The notes below the pieces were generated by a model. That model saw nothing but the letters and a program-made list of their open reading frames with translations, was not told the origin of the DNA and searched no databases. Source: QHXM01 sp032160705 (GTDB taxonomy: Bacteria > Acidobacteriota > Blastocatellia > Pyrinomonadales > Pyrinomonadaceae). Taken from it: DNA of 64,000 bases. Of this stretch, positions 9,051-16,931 are shown piece by piece; the first letter of the stretch is position 1; every line of letters begins with the position of its first letter. A program made the position numbers and the translations under genes. The stretch is from NCBI GenBank assembly GCA_032160705.1, contig JAVHVE010000048.1:14777-78776 (forward strand), in the 5' to 3' direction.

Positions 9051-10016
9051 GTGATTGAGATCGTGGCTCTGTCGGATGCGATGCGCGAGGTGGTTCGCCT
9101 CGCCGAACGCGTCGCCTCGACAGACGCCAACGTGCTCGTGACAGGCGAATCCGGCGCAGGCAAAGATGCGCTCGCGCGTTTCATCCATGCCCGCTCTCTT
9201 CGCAGAGACGGCGCACTGGTGAAGATTGATTGCGCTGCGTTGCCGAGCGAGTTGCTGGAGGCAGAGCTTTTCGGATACGAGCGCGGAGCTTTTACGGGAG
9301 CAACGGAAGCCCGACCGGGACGCCTCGAAGCGGCGCACAAGGGAACGCTCGTGTTGGATGAGATTGCGCATCTCTCGACTGATGCCCAGGCAAAACTTCT
9401 GCGTGTCATCGAAGAGCGTGAGTTTGAAAGGCTCGGCGGGCGGCGTACCATCAAGGTTGATGCGCGCCTGATCGCGCTGACGAACGTTGATCTGGATGAA
9501 GCGGTCAGACGACGGGCATTCCGCGAAGACCTCTTTTATCGCCTGAACGTCATGCGTCTTCACGTTCCGCCGCTTAGGGAACGGCGCGAGGACATTGGAA
9601 AGCTGGCGCGCATCTTTTTGAAAACTTATGCGACCAAGCACGGGCGGCGCGTCAACGGGTTTGCGCCCGACACACTAATGATTCTCAAAGCCTATTCGTG
9701 GGCAGGCAATGTTAGGGAGTTGGCGAACACCATCGAGCGCGGCGTGATTGTGGCAACTGAGACGCGGATGCAGGCAACGGACTTGCCCGAAGCTCTGCGC
9801 GCGGCGGTCTTGATGGAGAAGCGAGCCGAGCAGCGGCAGACGCTCGCGGAACTCGAAGCCGATTACATCAGCGAGACGCTCGCGGCGACGGGCGGCAACA
9901 AATCAGAGGCCGCGCGACTGCTCGGCATCAGTCGCAAGAATCTCTATGAGAAGCTGGCAAGATACGGAATAGTGGGCAGTAGGCAGTGGGCAGTGGGCAG
10001 TAAGAACAAGCGATGA
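9051..10016 (+). CDS. Sigma-54-dependent transcriptional activator without receiver domain
   Basis: Bacterial enhancer-binding protein: an AAA+ ATPase that remodels the sigma-54 holoenzyme. It begins directly with the AAA+ domain (GTG 9051). Walker A is GESGAGKD, the sigma-54-contacting loop GAFTGA is intact, Walker B is GTLVLDEI and the arginine-finger region is FREDLFYRLNVMRLHVPPLR. A Fis-type helix-turn-helix covers about 275-305 (GGNKSEAARLLGISRKNLYE). No receiver, GAF or PAS sensor precedes the ATPase, so activity is probably set by partners or abundance. The last ~14 residues (VGSRQWAVGSKNKR) are encoded by the hairpin that follows and are not part of the family. Confidence 0.93.
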   Translation: MIEIVALSDAMREVVRLAERVASTDANVLVTGESGAGKDALARFIHARSLRRDGALVKIDCAALPSELLEAELFGYERGAFTGATEARPGRLEAAHKGTLVLDEIAHLSTDAQAKLLRVIEEREFERLGGRRTIKVDARLIALTNVDLDEAVRRRAFREDLFYRLNVMRLHVPPLRERREDIGKLARIFLKTYATKHGRRVNGFAPDTLMILKAYSWAGNVRELANTIERGVIVATETRMQATDLPEALRAAVLMEKRAEQRQTLAELEADYISETLAATGGNKSEAARLLGISRKNLYEKLARYGIVGSRQWAVGSKNKR

Positions 10017-10073
10017 GCAGCGTTCGTGCTTTTGCTTTTAACTGCCCACTACCTACTGCCTACTGCCCACTGC
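9971..10073. repeat. Heptamer-word hairpin, GGCAGTG type, overlapping the sigma-54 activator 3' end
   Basis: Four to five GGCAGTG/GGCAGTA words (9971-10002) pair with CACTGCC/CCTACTGCC words (about 10040-10073). The central segment is about 38 bases long. The left arm is coding sequence for the preceding protein, and the right arm ends 3 bases before the rlmH ATG. Confidence 0.87.
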
Positions 10074-10076
10074 TTT

Positions 10077-10538
10077 ATGCTTTTGCGGCTGATATGGGTT
10101 GGGAAGACGAAGAACGAGCACCTGCGGGCGCTTGTGGACGATTATCTGGGAAGGCTCAGGCGTTTTGTCCGCTCAGAAGTCACGGAACTGCGTGAAAGTG
10201 CGGCGCGTACAGAGCGTGAAGGCATCGAAGATGAAGGAAAGCGCATCATAGGCGCGCTCCCCGGCAACGCTTTCATCGTGCTGCTGGATGTTGAGGGGCG
10301 CGAGTGGAGTTCGACCCAGTTGGCGGGTGAAGTTGAGAAGTGGCAGACAAGCGGAAAGCGAGAGGTGGTGTTTGTCATCGGCGGGCATAACGGCGTCTCG
10401 GAGGCGGTAGCAGCGCGCGCCAATTTTCGCTGGTCTTTATCGCGCCTGACGCTCACGCACGAGATGGCGCGCGTCGTTCTGGCAGAGCAGTTATACCGTG
10501 CATACACGATCATTCATGGATTGCCATATCAGAAGTAG
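10077..10538 (+). CDS. rlmH: 23S rRNA (pseudouridine1915-N3)-methyltransferase RlmH
   Basis: SPOUT methyltransferase acting on helix 69 of 23S rRNA in 70S ribosomes. The start is ATG 10077 (MLLRLIWVGKTKNEHLRALV). The upstream in-frame Met lies in hairpin sequence and is rejected. The deep-knot elements FVIGGHNGVSEAV and LTHEMARVVLAEQLYRAYTI end in HGLPYQK, the usual C-terminal motif. At 153 residues the length is normal. It forms a ribosome-maturation group with rsfS. Confidence 0.95.
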   Translation: MLLRLIWVGKTKNEHLRALVDDYLGRLRRFVRSEVTELRESAARTEREGIEDEGKRIIGALPGNAFIVLLDVEGREWSSTQLAGEVEKWQTSGKREVVFVIGGHNGVSEAVAARANFRWSLSRLTLTHEMARVVLAEQLYRAYTIIHGLPYQK

Positions 10539-10540
10539 AG

Positions 10541-10640
10541 CAGGAGTCAGGAGACAGAATCCAGAAGTCAGAAGAAAAGAAAATCTGTCAAAGCGGTTCT
10601 CCGCCTTATATTCTGACTCCTGAATTCTGTATTCTGTATT
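10541..10640. repeat. Heptamer-word hairpin, CAGGAGT type with GCGGTTCTCCGC core
   Basis: CAGGAGTCAGGAGACAGAAT-type words pair with ATTCTGACTCCTGAATTCTG-type words. The centre holds the small stem GCGG-TTCT-CCGC and a nearby GAAAATCTG. The copy at 16809-16931 has the same core in the same orientation; 59892-60013 has it inverted, and 44245-44361 has a degenerate inverted form. Confidence 0.87.
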
Positions 10641-10659
10641 TGAGGACCCGGAGGGATAA

Positions 10660-11037
10660 TTGAAAACGATGGAGAAGAGGAAAGTTAAAGTTTACAGGGA
10701 CAGGCTGCTGGGCAGACGTGAGGGGCTGGTCGGGCAGGTCATGGAGGCCGAGCAGTACAGCCGCGAGCGTGATTCGGAAGCCACGCAAGACCCTGCGGAC
10801 ATGGCGGCCAACGCATATACCAAAGAGCTATTATTTTCCATGTCGGCTAACGACCGCCGCCTGCTTGATTTGATTGACGAAGCGCTGGTGCGGATTGAAG
10901 CTGGCGGCTACGGTGAGTGCGTGCATTGCGGCGAGTCTGTGCAGGAAAAAAGACTGGAAGCTGTCCCGTGGGCGCGCCACTGTTTGCGTTGCCAGGATTT
11001 GCAGGAGCGCGGACTCCTTAACGAAGACGACGAATAG
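10660..11037 (+). CDS. DksA/TraR family zinc-finger protein
   Basis: Probable RNA polymerase secondary-channel regulator or related TraR/DksA C4 zinc protein. An N-terminal helical part covers 1-75, including the usual acidic DPADMAANAYTKELL region. Cys87/Cys90 and Cys108/Cys111 then form a C-x2-C-x17-C-x2-C zinc finger (YGECVHCGESVQEKRLEAVP). It has 125 residues. TTG 10660 lies 5 bases after GGAGG and fits best; ATG 10669 is the alternative. The coiled-coil tip acids that define true DksA function are not certain, so no gene symbol is given. Confidence 0.85.
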   Translation: MKTMEKRKVKVYRDRLLGRREGLVGQVMEAEQYSRERDSEATQDPADMAANAYTKELLFSMSANDRRLLDLIDEALVRIEAGGYGECVHCGESVQEKRLEAVPWARHCLRCQDLQERGLLNEDDE

Positions 11038-11064
11038 AATAAACCTGTTCGGCATGACATAATC

Positions 11065-11117
11065 ACAGCCTTTCGGCTTGGCCTCACCAGGCAAGCCGAG
11101 AGGCTGTTTCACTTTTG
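11065..11117 (+). terminator. Rho-independent terminator after the DksA-like gene
   Basis: ACAGCCT (11065-11071) pairs with AGGCTGT (11101-11107), with an inner CGGCTT/AAGCCG stem. The T-rich tract TTCACTTTT follows. Confidence 0.7.
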
Positions 11118-11156
11118 CTACAGGGTCGTCCAGAGTTGCAGAACAAGGGGGGAAAA

Positions 11157-11233
11157 CGATCCACGAAATAACATGAAGGGACACGAATCAAATGCAAGCA
11201 ATTTCGTGCTGGTTCGTGTGATTTCGTGGATCG
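11157..11233. repeat. Hairpin with CACGAAA words upstream of the ComF-like gene
   Basis: CGATCCACGAAAT pairs perfectly with ATTTCGTGGATCG, and an inner ACACGAA pairs with TTCGTGT. It shares its CACGAA word with the hairpin at 46964-47043. The repeat unit is about 10 bp rather than 7. Confidence 0.8.
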
Positions 11234-11278
11234 CTCGCTCGGCTTCTTTGCTGTGCAATTGAAAGCGGAGAGTTTGAA

Positions 11279-12025
11279 ATGGGTCTGGTCAGTAAAACCA
11301 GCACGCTTTACGACGCCACGCTGGCGCTTCTTTTTCCGCAGGCGTGCGCTGTCTGCGGCGCGAGCGTTGAGGCGCGCGCCGACGGCATAGCTTGCGCGGC
11401 GTGCTGGCAGAAGACGCGCATCTTCTCTGAAGAGGATTTAATCTGCTGGAAGTGCGGCGTGCTCGCACCCGGAGTAGTCGCGGAAGAGAAGCGCAGGGAA
11501 GTGCGTTGCCGTCGTTGCGATGTGGAACATTTCACGGCGGCGCGAGCCTGCGGCGCATACGAAGGGGCGCTGCGCGCATCGGTGCTGGCTTTGAAACGCG
11601 AGCCGCACGTCGCAATGCGGCTTGCCAGGCTCTTGCTTGAAGCGCAACGGCGCGAGCCGCTCCACCTCGCTTCGCGCATCGTGCCCGTCCCGCTTCATCC
11701 CGAACGACAGCGTGAGCGCGGGTTCAATCAGGCGGCGATGCTCGGACGTGCGCTCGCTAAATCAGCAGGGCTGCCGATTGATGAATGGAGCGTCGCTCGC
11801 ACAGCGCACACGATGAAGCATCGCGCCGGGATGGATGCTCGCGCACGGCGCGAAAGCGTCGAAGAGGCTTTTGAAGTTCGCCGCCCGCGACTCATCGAAA
11901 ATGAACGCATCCTGCTCATTGACGATGTCTACACCACAGGGGCAACAGTCTCATCATGTGCCGGCGCGCTCAAAGCGGCAGGCGCGGAAGAGGTCTGTGT
12001 GCTGACCGTCGCACGACCAATATAG
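11279..12025 (+). CDS. ComF family phosphoribosyltransferase-like protein
   Basis: The ComF/GntX family has a zinc-ribbon-like N-terminus and a PRTase fold, and is linked to DNA uptake and use in competent bacteria. Visible features: an N-terminal double CxxC set (CAVCG, CAACW, CWKCG, CRRCD), the stretch GAYEGALRASVLALK, the PVPLHPERQRERGFNQA motif, and the PRPP-binding ILLIDDVYTTGATVSSCA near the C-terminus. It has 248 residues. The operon context is uninformative and no other competence genes are in the window. The stop lies at the edge of the next hairpin. Confidence 0.9.
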   Translation: MGLVSKTSTLYDATLALLFPQACAVCGASVEARADGIACAACWQKTRIFSEEDLICWKCGVLAPGVVAEEKRREVRCRRCDVEHFTAARACGAYEGALRASVLALKREPHVAMRLARLLLEAQRREPLHLASRIVPVPLHPERQRERGFNQAAMLGRALAKSAGLPIDEWSVARTAHTMKHRAGMDARARRESVEEAFEVRRPRLIENERILLIDDVYTTGATVSSCAGALKAAGAEEVCVLTVARPI

Positions 12026-12096
12026 ATGTCAGATGTCAGATACCAGATGTTGGTTTGGCTTTTCACCAGCATCTAGCATCTGACATCTGACATCTG
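12024..12096. repeat. Heptamer-word hairpin, ATGTCAG type
   Basis: AGATGTCAGATGTCAGATAC-type words pair with CATCTGACATCTGACATCTG-type words. The loop is TTGGTTTGGCTTTTCACC. The left arm contains the TAG stop of the ComF-like gene. Confidence 0.85.
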
Positions 12097-12108
12097 TATG
12101 ATGTTGTC

Positions 12109-13059
12109 ATGAAAACTCTATACGACCCGATTGAGCCTTACGACCAGGGCCTGCTGGCGGTCTCTCCCGTCCATACAATTTATTATGAACAGTGCGGCAA
12201 CCCCGATGGGCAACCTGTCGTCTTCCTGCACGGAGGCCCCGGCGGCGGAATCGTCCCGGAGTACCGGCAGTTCTTCGATCCAAAAGTATATCGCGTCGTC
12301 CTTTTCGACCAGCGTGGCTCAGGCAAGAGCACGCCGCACGCCAGCCTCGAAGACAATACGACGTGGCATCTCGTCTCGGATATTGAACGCTTGCGCGAGC
12401 ATCTGGGGATAGAGGCGTGGCAGGTTTTCGGCGGTTCGTGGGGCAGCACTCTCTCGCTCGCTTACGCCCAGAAACACCCGGAACGTGTGCGCCAACTCAT
12501 CCTGCGCGGCATCTTCCTTTGTCGTCCAAAAGAGATTCGCTGGTTCTACCAGGAAGGCGCGAGCGCGATTTTCGCGGACGTGTGGGAAGAGTATCTCAAG
12601 GTCATTCCCGAAACGGAGCGCGACGACATGGTGAGCGCCTACTATCGCCGCTTAACGAGCGATGACGACGCGGTAAAACTCGAAGCCGCGCGCGCATGGA
12701 GCATCTGGGAGGGAAGCACTTCAAAGCTGTTTTTCGACTACAACATGATTGAGAAGTTCGCCGATGCGGAGTTTGCGCTCGCCTTTGCGCGCATCGAGTG
12801 CCACTACTTTATGAACAACGCCTTTTTCGAGACGGATAATTATCTGATCGAAAACGTCGGCAGGATTCGCCGCATCCCGGCTGTGATTGTGCAGGGACGC
12901 TACGATGTCGTCTGCCCGATGATGAGCGCGTGGGAATTGCACCGCGCGTGGCCGGAAAGTGAGCTGCAAATCATCCCGGACGCCGGGCATTCCGCGACCG
13001 AGCCGGGAATCATCAGCGCGCTCGTTGACGCCACTGACCGCTTTCGGAATGCGCAATGA
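12109..13059 (+). CDS. pip: Prolyl aminopeptidase (peptidase family S33)
   Basis: Alpha/beta-hydrolase that removes N-terminal proline from peptides, probably in the cytoplasm, as no signal peptide is visible. HGGPGG (41-46) is the oxyanion-hole motif and FDQRGSGKS (67-74) is family-typical. The nucleophile is Ser110 in GGSWGS, and the Asp and His are in GRYDVVCP and DAGHSA. At 316 residues it matches family S33. It starts at ATG 12109, twelve bases after a hairpin. The next gene starts 55 bases later, possibly co-transcribed. Confidence 0.95.
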   Translation: MKTLYDPIEPYDQGLLAVSPVHTIYYEQCGNPDGQPVVFLHGGPGGGIVPEYRQFFDPKVYRVVLFDQRGSGKSTPHASLEDNTTWHLVSDIERLREHLGIEAWQVFGGSWGSTLSLAYAQKHPERVRQLILRGIFLCRPKEIRWFYQEGASAIFADVWEEYLKVIPETERDDMVSAYYRRLTSDDDAVKLEAARAWSIWEGSTSKLFFDYNMIEKFADAEFALAFARIECHYFMNNAFFETDNYLIENVGRIRRIPAVIVQGRYDVVCPMMSAWELHRAWPESELQIIPDAGHSATEPGIISALVDATDRFRNAQ

Positions 13060-13114
13060 GGAACGCCGCCCTGGGAACGCGAGCCTCCAGCCTGCACCCC
13101 AGACTCCAAATTCC

Positions 13115-14749
13115 ATGAAACGCTGCCCCGCATGCCAGCGCCGATACAGGGACGAAGCTTTCAACTTCTGCCGTGATGACGGCACGCCGCTCGTCGTCGA
13201 GACCACCGGGGAAGATGAGCCGCAAACACACCTGGTTGACGTGGCCGCGCCAGATGATAGCGAGGCCGCGACACAAGTCTTTCGTTCCTCCGGCGAGGCC
13301 GGTGGCCGGATAGCAACCTCTTCATCTTTAACCGTGCCGTTGCCGCGCAGGCGAACGTCACGCAAAGCGATTGATTCGCTCGCCGTCCTGCCGCTCGTCA
13401 ACGAGAGCACCGACGCAGAGATGGAATACTTCACGGACGGCATCACCGAAAGCATCATTAACAATCTTTCGCAGCTTCCCAAGCTTCGTGTTGTTCCGCG
13501 CAGCACGGTCTTTCGCTACAAGGGCAGAGACGTTGACCCTCAGACAATCGGGCGCGAGTTGAACGTGCGCGCGGTGCTGACAGGCCGCGTGCTTCAACTT
13601 GGAGATTCGCTGGTCATCAAAACCGAATTGATTGATGTCGAGCAGGAGTCGCAGCTCTGGGGCGAGCAGTATCGCCGTCGGCTGACAGACATTTTAGAGC
13701 TGGAAGAGGAAATCTCGCGGGAGATTAGCGGGAAGCTGCGGCTGCGTCTGAGCGGCGAAGAGAAGAAGCGGCTCGTCAAGCGCTACACGGAGAACACAGA
13801 GGCTTATCATCTTTATCTCAAGGGTCGCTATTACACGAATAAGCGCACGGAGGCGTGGATCAAGAAAGGCATAGAATATTTCCAGCGGGCGGCAGACCTC
13901 GACCCGAACTACGCTCTGGCTTACGCTGGCCTCGCCGACGCTTATGCTTTCCTGGCATCCTCGACCGGCGGGATGCCGCCGCGCGATACTTATCCGAAAG
14001 CGAAAGCTGCTGCGCTGAAAGCTCTCGCGATTGACGACACGCTGGCCGAAGCTCATACCTCGCTCGGCTTTTTCTACCTGATGTACGATTGGAATTTCGC
14101 GGAAGCTGAAAGGGAGTTCAAACGCGCCATCAAGCTCAATCCGGGCTACGCGAACGCGCATGACGGCTACGGCTTCGTGCTGAAAGCAACCGCGCGCAAT
14201 GAAGAGGCTCTGCGCGCCAGCCGGGAAGCGCAGAAACTCGATCCGCTATCGCTCTTCACGAACGTCAGTTTAGGGTGGGCTTACTATTTTGCTCGCGATT
14301 ACGAGCGCGCCATCGAGCAGGGGCGCAAGGCGCTGGCGATGGAGCCGCGCTTCGACTTCGCCTACTGGATCGTTGGAGTTTCGCTGGCTCAACAAGGGAG
14401 GATGGACGAGTCAATCGCCGCGCTCAATCAAGCAGTCATCCTGACGGGCGGCGGGCTCACGCATGAGTCGCATCTGGGCTACGCTTATGCGCTCTCCGGT
14501 AAGCGCGAAGAAGCGGAGCAAGTGCTCTCCGATCTGGAAGAGATAGCGAAAGAGAAATACGTTTCGGCTTATTACTTCGCCATCATCTATCTGGGGCTGG
14601 GCGAGCATGGCCAGACATTCCAATGGCTTGAGCGCGCCTTCGATGAACGCTCAGGCTTTCTGGCTTTCATCAAGGTCGAGCCGATGTTTGACGCGCTGCG
14701 CTCGGACGCGCGTTTCGCAGAGTTGCTGGGGCGCATGGGCATTAACTAA
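13115..14749 (+). CDS. Zinc-ribbon / FlgO-TolB-like / TPR protein
   Basis: Soluble multidomain protein of unknown function. Residues 1-25 form a zinc-ribbon-like motif (Cys4, Cys7, Cys19, FCRDDGTPL). After a linker, residues ~85-215 resemble the FlgO/TolB-N-like domain often found next to TPRs (IDSLAVLPLVNES, YFTDGITESIINNLSQLPKL, VPRSTVFRYKGRDV, then ELNVRAVLTGRV). TPR-type helices follow to about 540. Related proteins usually carry a kinase, cyclase or DNA-binding domain and a membrane helix ahead of this part; none is visible here. ATG 13115 is chosen because the zinc ribbon begins there and the longer frame overlaps pip. Confidence 0.85.
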   Translation: MKRCPACQRRYRDEAFNFCRDDGTPLVVETTGEDEPQTHLVDVAAPDDSEAATQVFRSSGEAGGRIATSSSLTVPLPRRRTSRKAIDSLAVLPLVNESTDAEMEYFTDGITESIINNLSQLPKLRVVPRSTVFRYKGRDVDPQTIGRELNVRAVLTGRVLQLGDSLVIKTELIDVEQESQLWGEQYRRRLTDILELEEEISREISGKLRLRLSGEEKKRLVKRYTENTEAYHLYLKGRYYTNKRTEAWIKKGIEYFQRAADLDPNYALAYAGLADAYAFLASSTGGMPPRDTYPKAKAAALKALAIDDTLAEAHTSLGFFYLMYDWNFAEAEREFKRAIKLNPGYANAHDGYGFVLKATARNEEALRASREAQKLDPLSLFTNVSLGWAYYFARDYERAIEQGRKALAMEPRFDFAYWIVGVSLAQQGRMDESIAALNQAVILTGGGLTHESHLGYAYALSGKREEAEQVLSDLEEIAKEKYVSAYYFAIIYLGLGEHGQTFQWLERAFDERSGFLAFIKVEPMFDALRSDARFAELLGRMGIN

Positions 14750-14780
14750 TCTCAATTCGACGTAATGAGGAAACTATCTG

Positions 14781-14940
14781 TAGCTCCGTAGGAGCGCAAT
14801 ATTTATAGCCTACAAGTTGTTAACGCATCATCTAGCTCCGTCAGGAGCGGAATGTAAATCTCAGAACATTTCGCTCCTGACGGAGCTAAATAACGTTCGC
14901 AAGCCTGAGTGCTATAAACATCTTGCTCCTACGGAGCTAT
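14781..14940. repeat. Nested palindromic element A (TAGCTCCGTAGGAGCG type)
   Basis: The outer arms are TAGCTCCGTAGGAGCG with GCAATATTTATAGCC on the left, and GTGCTATAAACATCTTGCTCC plus TACGGAGCTA on the right. Inside is a second inverted pair, TAGCTCCGTCAGGAGCGGAA and TTCGCTCCTGACGGAGCTA. Each head is itself an imperfect palindrome. It has the same architecture as 42202-42415. Confidence 0.85.
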
Positions 14941-14970
14941 CGTCACATTTCGGCGCATGGCATAACATTT

Positions 14971-15000
14971 TTGACACTTGCGCCCACGCTTCGCTATTAT
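14971..15000 (+). promoter_or_regulatory. Sigma-70-type promoter for the HNH gene
   Basis: TTGACA (14971-14976), an 18-base spacer and TATTAT (14995-15000). The expected start of transcription is only about 5 bases before the ATG at 15012, so the mRNA may be nearly leaderless. Confidence 0.6.
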
Positions 15001-15011
15001 CAGAAGGCGAT

Positions 15012-15539
15012 ATGAACGGACGAGTCTTAGTCCTGAATGCTTCTTTCGAGCCAATTAACGTGTGCAATGAGCGGCGCGCGGTGGTTATGATTTTCAAAGG
15101 TGTGGCGCGCATGGAAGAGCACAACGGACACATGCTCCATTCAGCGAAGCTTTCGATTCACGCGCCTTCAGTTATCCGGCTGACCGAATACATCCATATC
15201 CCGTTTGAGCGCCGCTCGCTCTCGCGCAAGAACATTTTGCTGCGCGATCATTCGACCTGCCAGTATTGCGGCAAGCATTATCCTCCGGCGGAACTCACCC
15301 TCGATCACGTTCACCCGCGCTCGCGCGGCGGCGACTCGACGTGGGACAATCTGGTGGCGTGCTGCAAACGCTGCAACCATCGCAAGGGCAACCGGACGCC
15401 GGAAGAATCCGGGATGCACTTGCTGCGTCGCCCGCGCGGGTTTTCGCTCCACGTCAATCGCCAGATCATGCGCTACCTGGGGCGCGCAGACGAGACGTGG
15501 CGCAAGTATCTCTTTTATGAATCGAACGACGGAGAGTAG
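15012..15539 (+). CDS. HNH endonuclease family protein
   Basis: Protein of 175 residues with a stand-alone HNH nuclease domain. The N-terminus (MNGRVLVLNASFEPINVCNE) is typical of the widespread HNH family with a conserved LNASFEP start. The nuclease core contains CQYCG, the catalytic LDHVHPRSRGG, and CCKRCNHRKGNRTPEE, giving paired CxxC zinc ligands and the H-N-H residues. ATG 15012 is selected because the family start is LVLNASF; GAAGG lies just upstream. Substrate and role are unknown; in other bacteria such genes lie near DNA metabolism or defence genes, but not obviously here. Confidence 0.92.
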   Translation: MNGRVLVLNASFEPINVCNERRAVVMIFKGVARMEEHNGHMLHSAKLSIHAPSVIRLTEYIHIPFERRSLSRKNILLRDHSTCQYCGKHYPPAELTLDHVHPRSRGGDSTWDNLVACCKRCNHRKGNRTPEESGMHLLRRPRGFSLHVNRQIMRYLGRADETWRKYLFYESNDGE

Positions 15540-15613
15540 ATTCTTCAGTCTCTTATTTTCAGCGGCCTCGGGTTGATACGTAGTGCAGACCATCGCCGCA
15601 AAGGATTTCCGCT

Positions 15614-15871
15614 ATGAATCAAATGGCACTTGGTTATCAGGAGCTTCTCATCATTCTCGCCATCGTCGTCGTGCTTTTCGGCGCGAGCCGCCTGCCGCAG
15701 CTTGCGAAAGCGCTGGGACAAAGTAAACGAGCTTTCAAAGAAGGGCAGGATGAAGCCGAGGAAGAAGCGCGAATTGAAGCGTCCAAGCGGCGAGAGCGCC
15801 TGCGTGCGGGAGAAGCAGACCGACTTGAAGACGATAAATTAGCGAGTGATAAATACACCGCCAGTAAATAA
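15614..15871 (+). CDS. tatA: Sec-independent protein translocase TatA/TatE
   Basis: Small pore-forming subunit of the twin-arginine translocase. One transmembrane helix (ELLIILAIVVVLFGASRLPQ, 9-28) ends in the FG..LP hinge, followed by the amphipathic helix LAKALGQSKRAFKEG and a charged tail, 85 residues in all. AAAGGA lies upstream of the ATG. No tatB or tatC is in the window. Candidate Tat substrates here are MsrB (63463-63990) and possibly the PqqD-knottin protein (23734-24306). Confidence 0.93.
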   Translation: MNQMALGYQELLIILAIVVVLFGASRLPQLAKALGQSKRAFKEGQDEAEEEARIEASKRRERLRAGEADRLEDDKLASDKYTASK

Positions 15872-15974
15872 GGCAAAAGGAAAAAGGTAAAAGTAAAAAG
15901 TGAGGCGGAGAACCACATTTTATTTAAAGTGGTTTCCGCCACACTTTTGCCTTTTACCTTTTTCCCTTTGCCTT
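15870..15974. repeat. Heptamer-word hairpin, AAGGTAA type with GGCGGAGAACCAC core
   Basis: AAGGCAAAAGG/AAGGTAA words pair with CCTTTTGCCTT-type words. The inner stem GGCGGAGAACCAC pairs with GTGGTTTCCGCC. The same layout with a compensatory change occurs inside a coding gene at 32689-32795. It overlaps the tatA stop. Confidence 0.88.
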
Positions 15975-15979
15975 GTTCC

Positions 15980-16801
15980 TTACTTCGCCTTTCGCCCGAC
16001 AATGAGCGTTGCTTTAACCGTCAGCACGAAAGCCATGTCCTGTCGTTCGACATCAATGATCCGGGCAATCTCTTTGGCGACGCGCGCCTGCGCTTCCGCC
16101 TCTGGCAGAGATTCGAGCCAGCGCGTGAGTAGAAAATCGGTAATCAGCGGCGCATTCAAAAACTCTTCGCCGGATTCGTAATCGAATTCTTCAATCTGCA
16201 TCCAGGACGTGACGTTATCCAAACCCTCGCGCGCAGCCATCGTTTCAACTGCCACGATGGTGGGCAGTTCCGTGATTAACGATTCAACGTCGTGCTCGTG
16301 GTCTTCAATGCCTAAATTGCGGAGCGCCTCCCAGTAGACCGAAAAGAACTCGCCAAAGCTCGAATAGGTCACCAGGCTCAAAGCCACTTTGCCGCCGGGG
16401 ACGGCCACGCGCACCATCTCGGAAATCATTTCGGGCAGGCGTTCGACCGCGACGAGCGAAGCATCGCCCACGACCAGATCGAACTGGTCATCCTCAAAAC
16501 CGAGCGCCTCGACCTGCGCTCGACGAAACTCCGGGTCAGCCCTGACCGCCATGGCTTTCACCCGCCCCAGCTCAAGGCATTCTTCGTTCTCATCAATGCA
16601 GATGAGCGACAATTTATCTCCCGCCTTCTCCTGCATCGCCAAGGCGTGGCCACCCGTACCCGAAGCGACATACAGCATGCGCCCTCGCTTGGGAACTTCT
16701 ACATGTTTGTCAATCAGCTCGGCGAATCTCTCGCCCCAGTCAGTTGCCACATACAGGTCTTGAAGAAACGCCAACTCTTTATCTGATTTATTCACAATCA
16801 C
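15980..16801 (-). CDS. Class I SAM-dependent methyltransferase
   Basis: Rossmann-fold methyltransferase of unknown substrate, 273 residues. Motif I is MLYVASGTGGHALAMQEKAG (about 43-62) and the acidic end of strand 2 is LICIDENEECL. LGFEDDQFDLVVGDASL corresponds to motifs II-III. The C-terminal half is all-helical with no recognised domain. It ends 6 bases from the hairpin that separates it from the convergent tatA. It may be co-transcribed with the upstream rarA on the same strand, although a long hairpin lies between the two. Confidence 0.85.
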   Translation of the reverse strand: MIVNKSDKELAFLQDLYVATDWGERFAELIDKHVEVPKRGRMLYVASGTGGHALAMQEKAGDKLSLICIDENEECLELGRVKAMAVRADPEFRRAQVEALGFEDDQFDLVVGDASLVAVERLPEMISEMVRVAVPGGKVALSLVTYSSFGEFFSVYWEALRNLGIEDHEHDVESLITELPTIVAVETMAAREGLDNVTSWMQIEEFDYESGEEFLNAPLITDFLLTRWLESLPEAEAQARVAKEIARIIDVERQDMAFVLTVKATLIVGRKAK

Positions 16802-16808
16802 CTCGTAA

Positions 16809-16931
16809 AGCAGGAGTCAGAAGACAGAAGTCAGGAGACAGGAGAAAAGAAATCTGTAGCAGCGGTTCTCCGCATATTCATTCTGACTTCTGTCTCCTGA
16901 CTTCTGTCTCCTGCTTTTCCCCTGTCTCCTG
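16809..16931. repeat. Heptamer-word hairpin, CAGAAGT type with GCGGTTCTCCGC core
   Basis: The arms are CAGGAGT/CAGAAGA words and their complement, with the GCGG-TTCT-CCGC core in the loop. The right arm forms the last codons of rarA, which is on the minus strand. Confidence 0.88.

Noticed and set aside
12959..13114. Upstream extension of the zinc-ribbon/TPR protein into pip
   Set aside because: It overlaps the pip coding region and lacks family sequence; ATG 13115 starts directly at the zinc ribbon.
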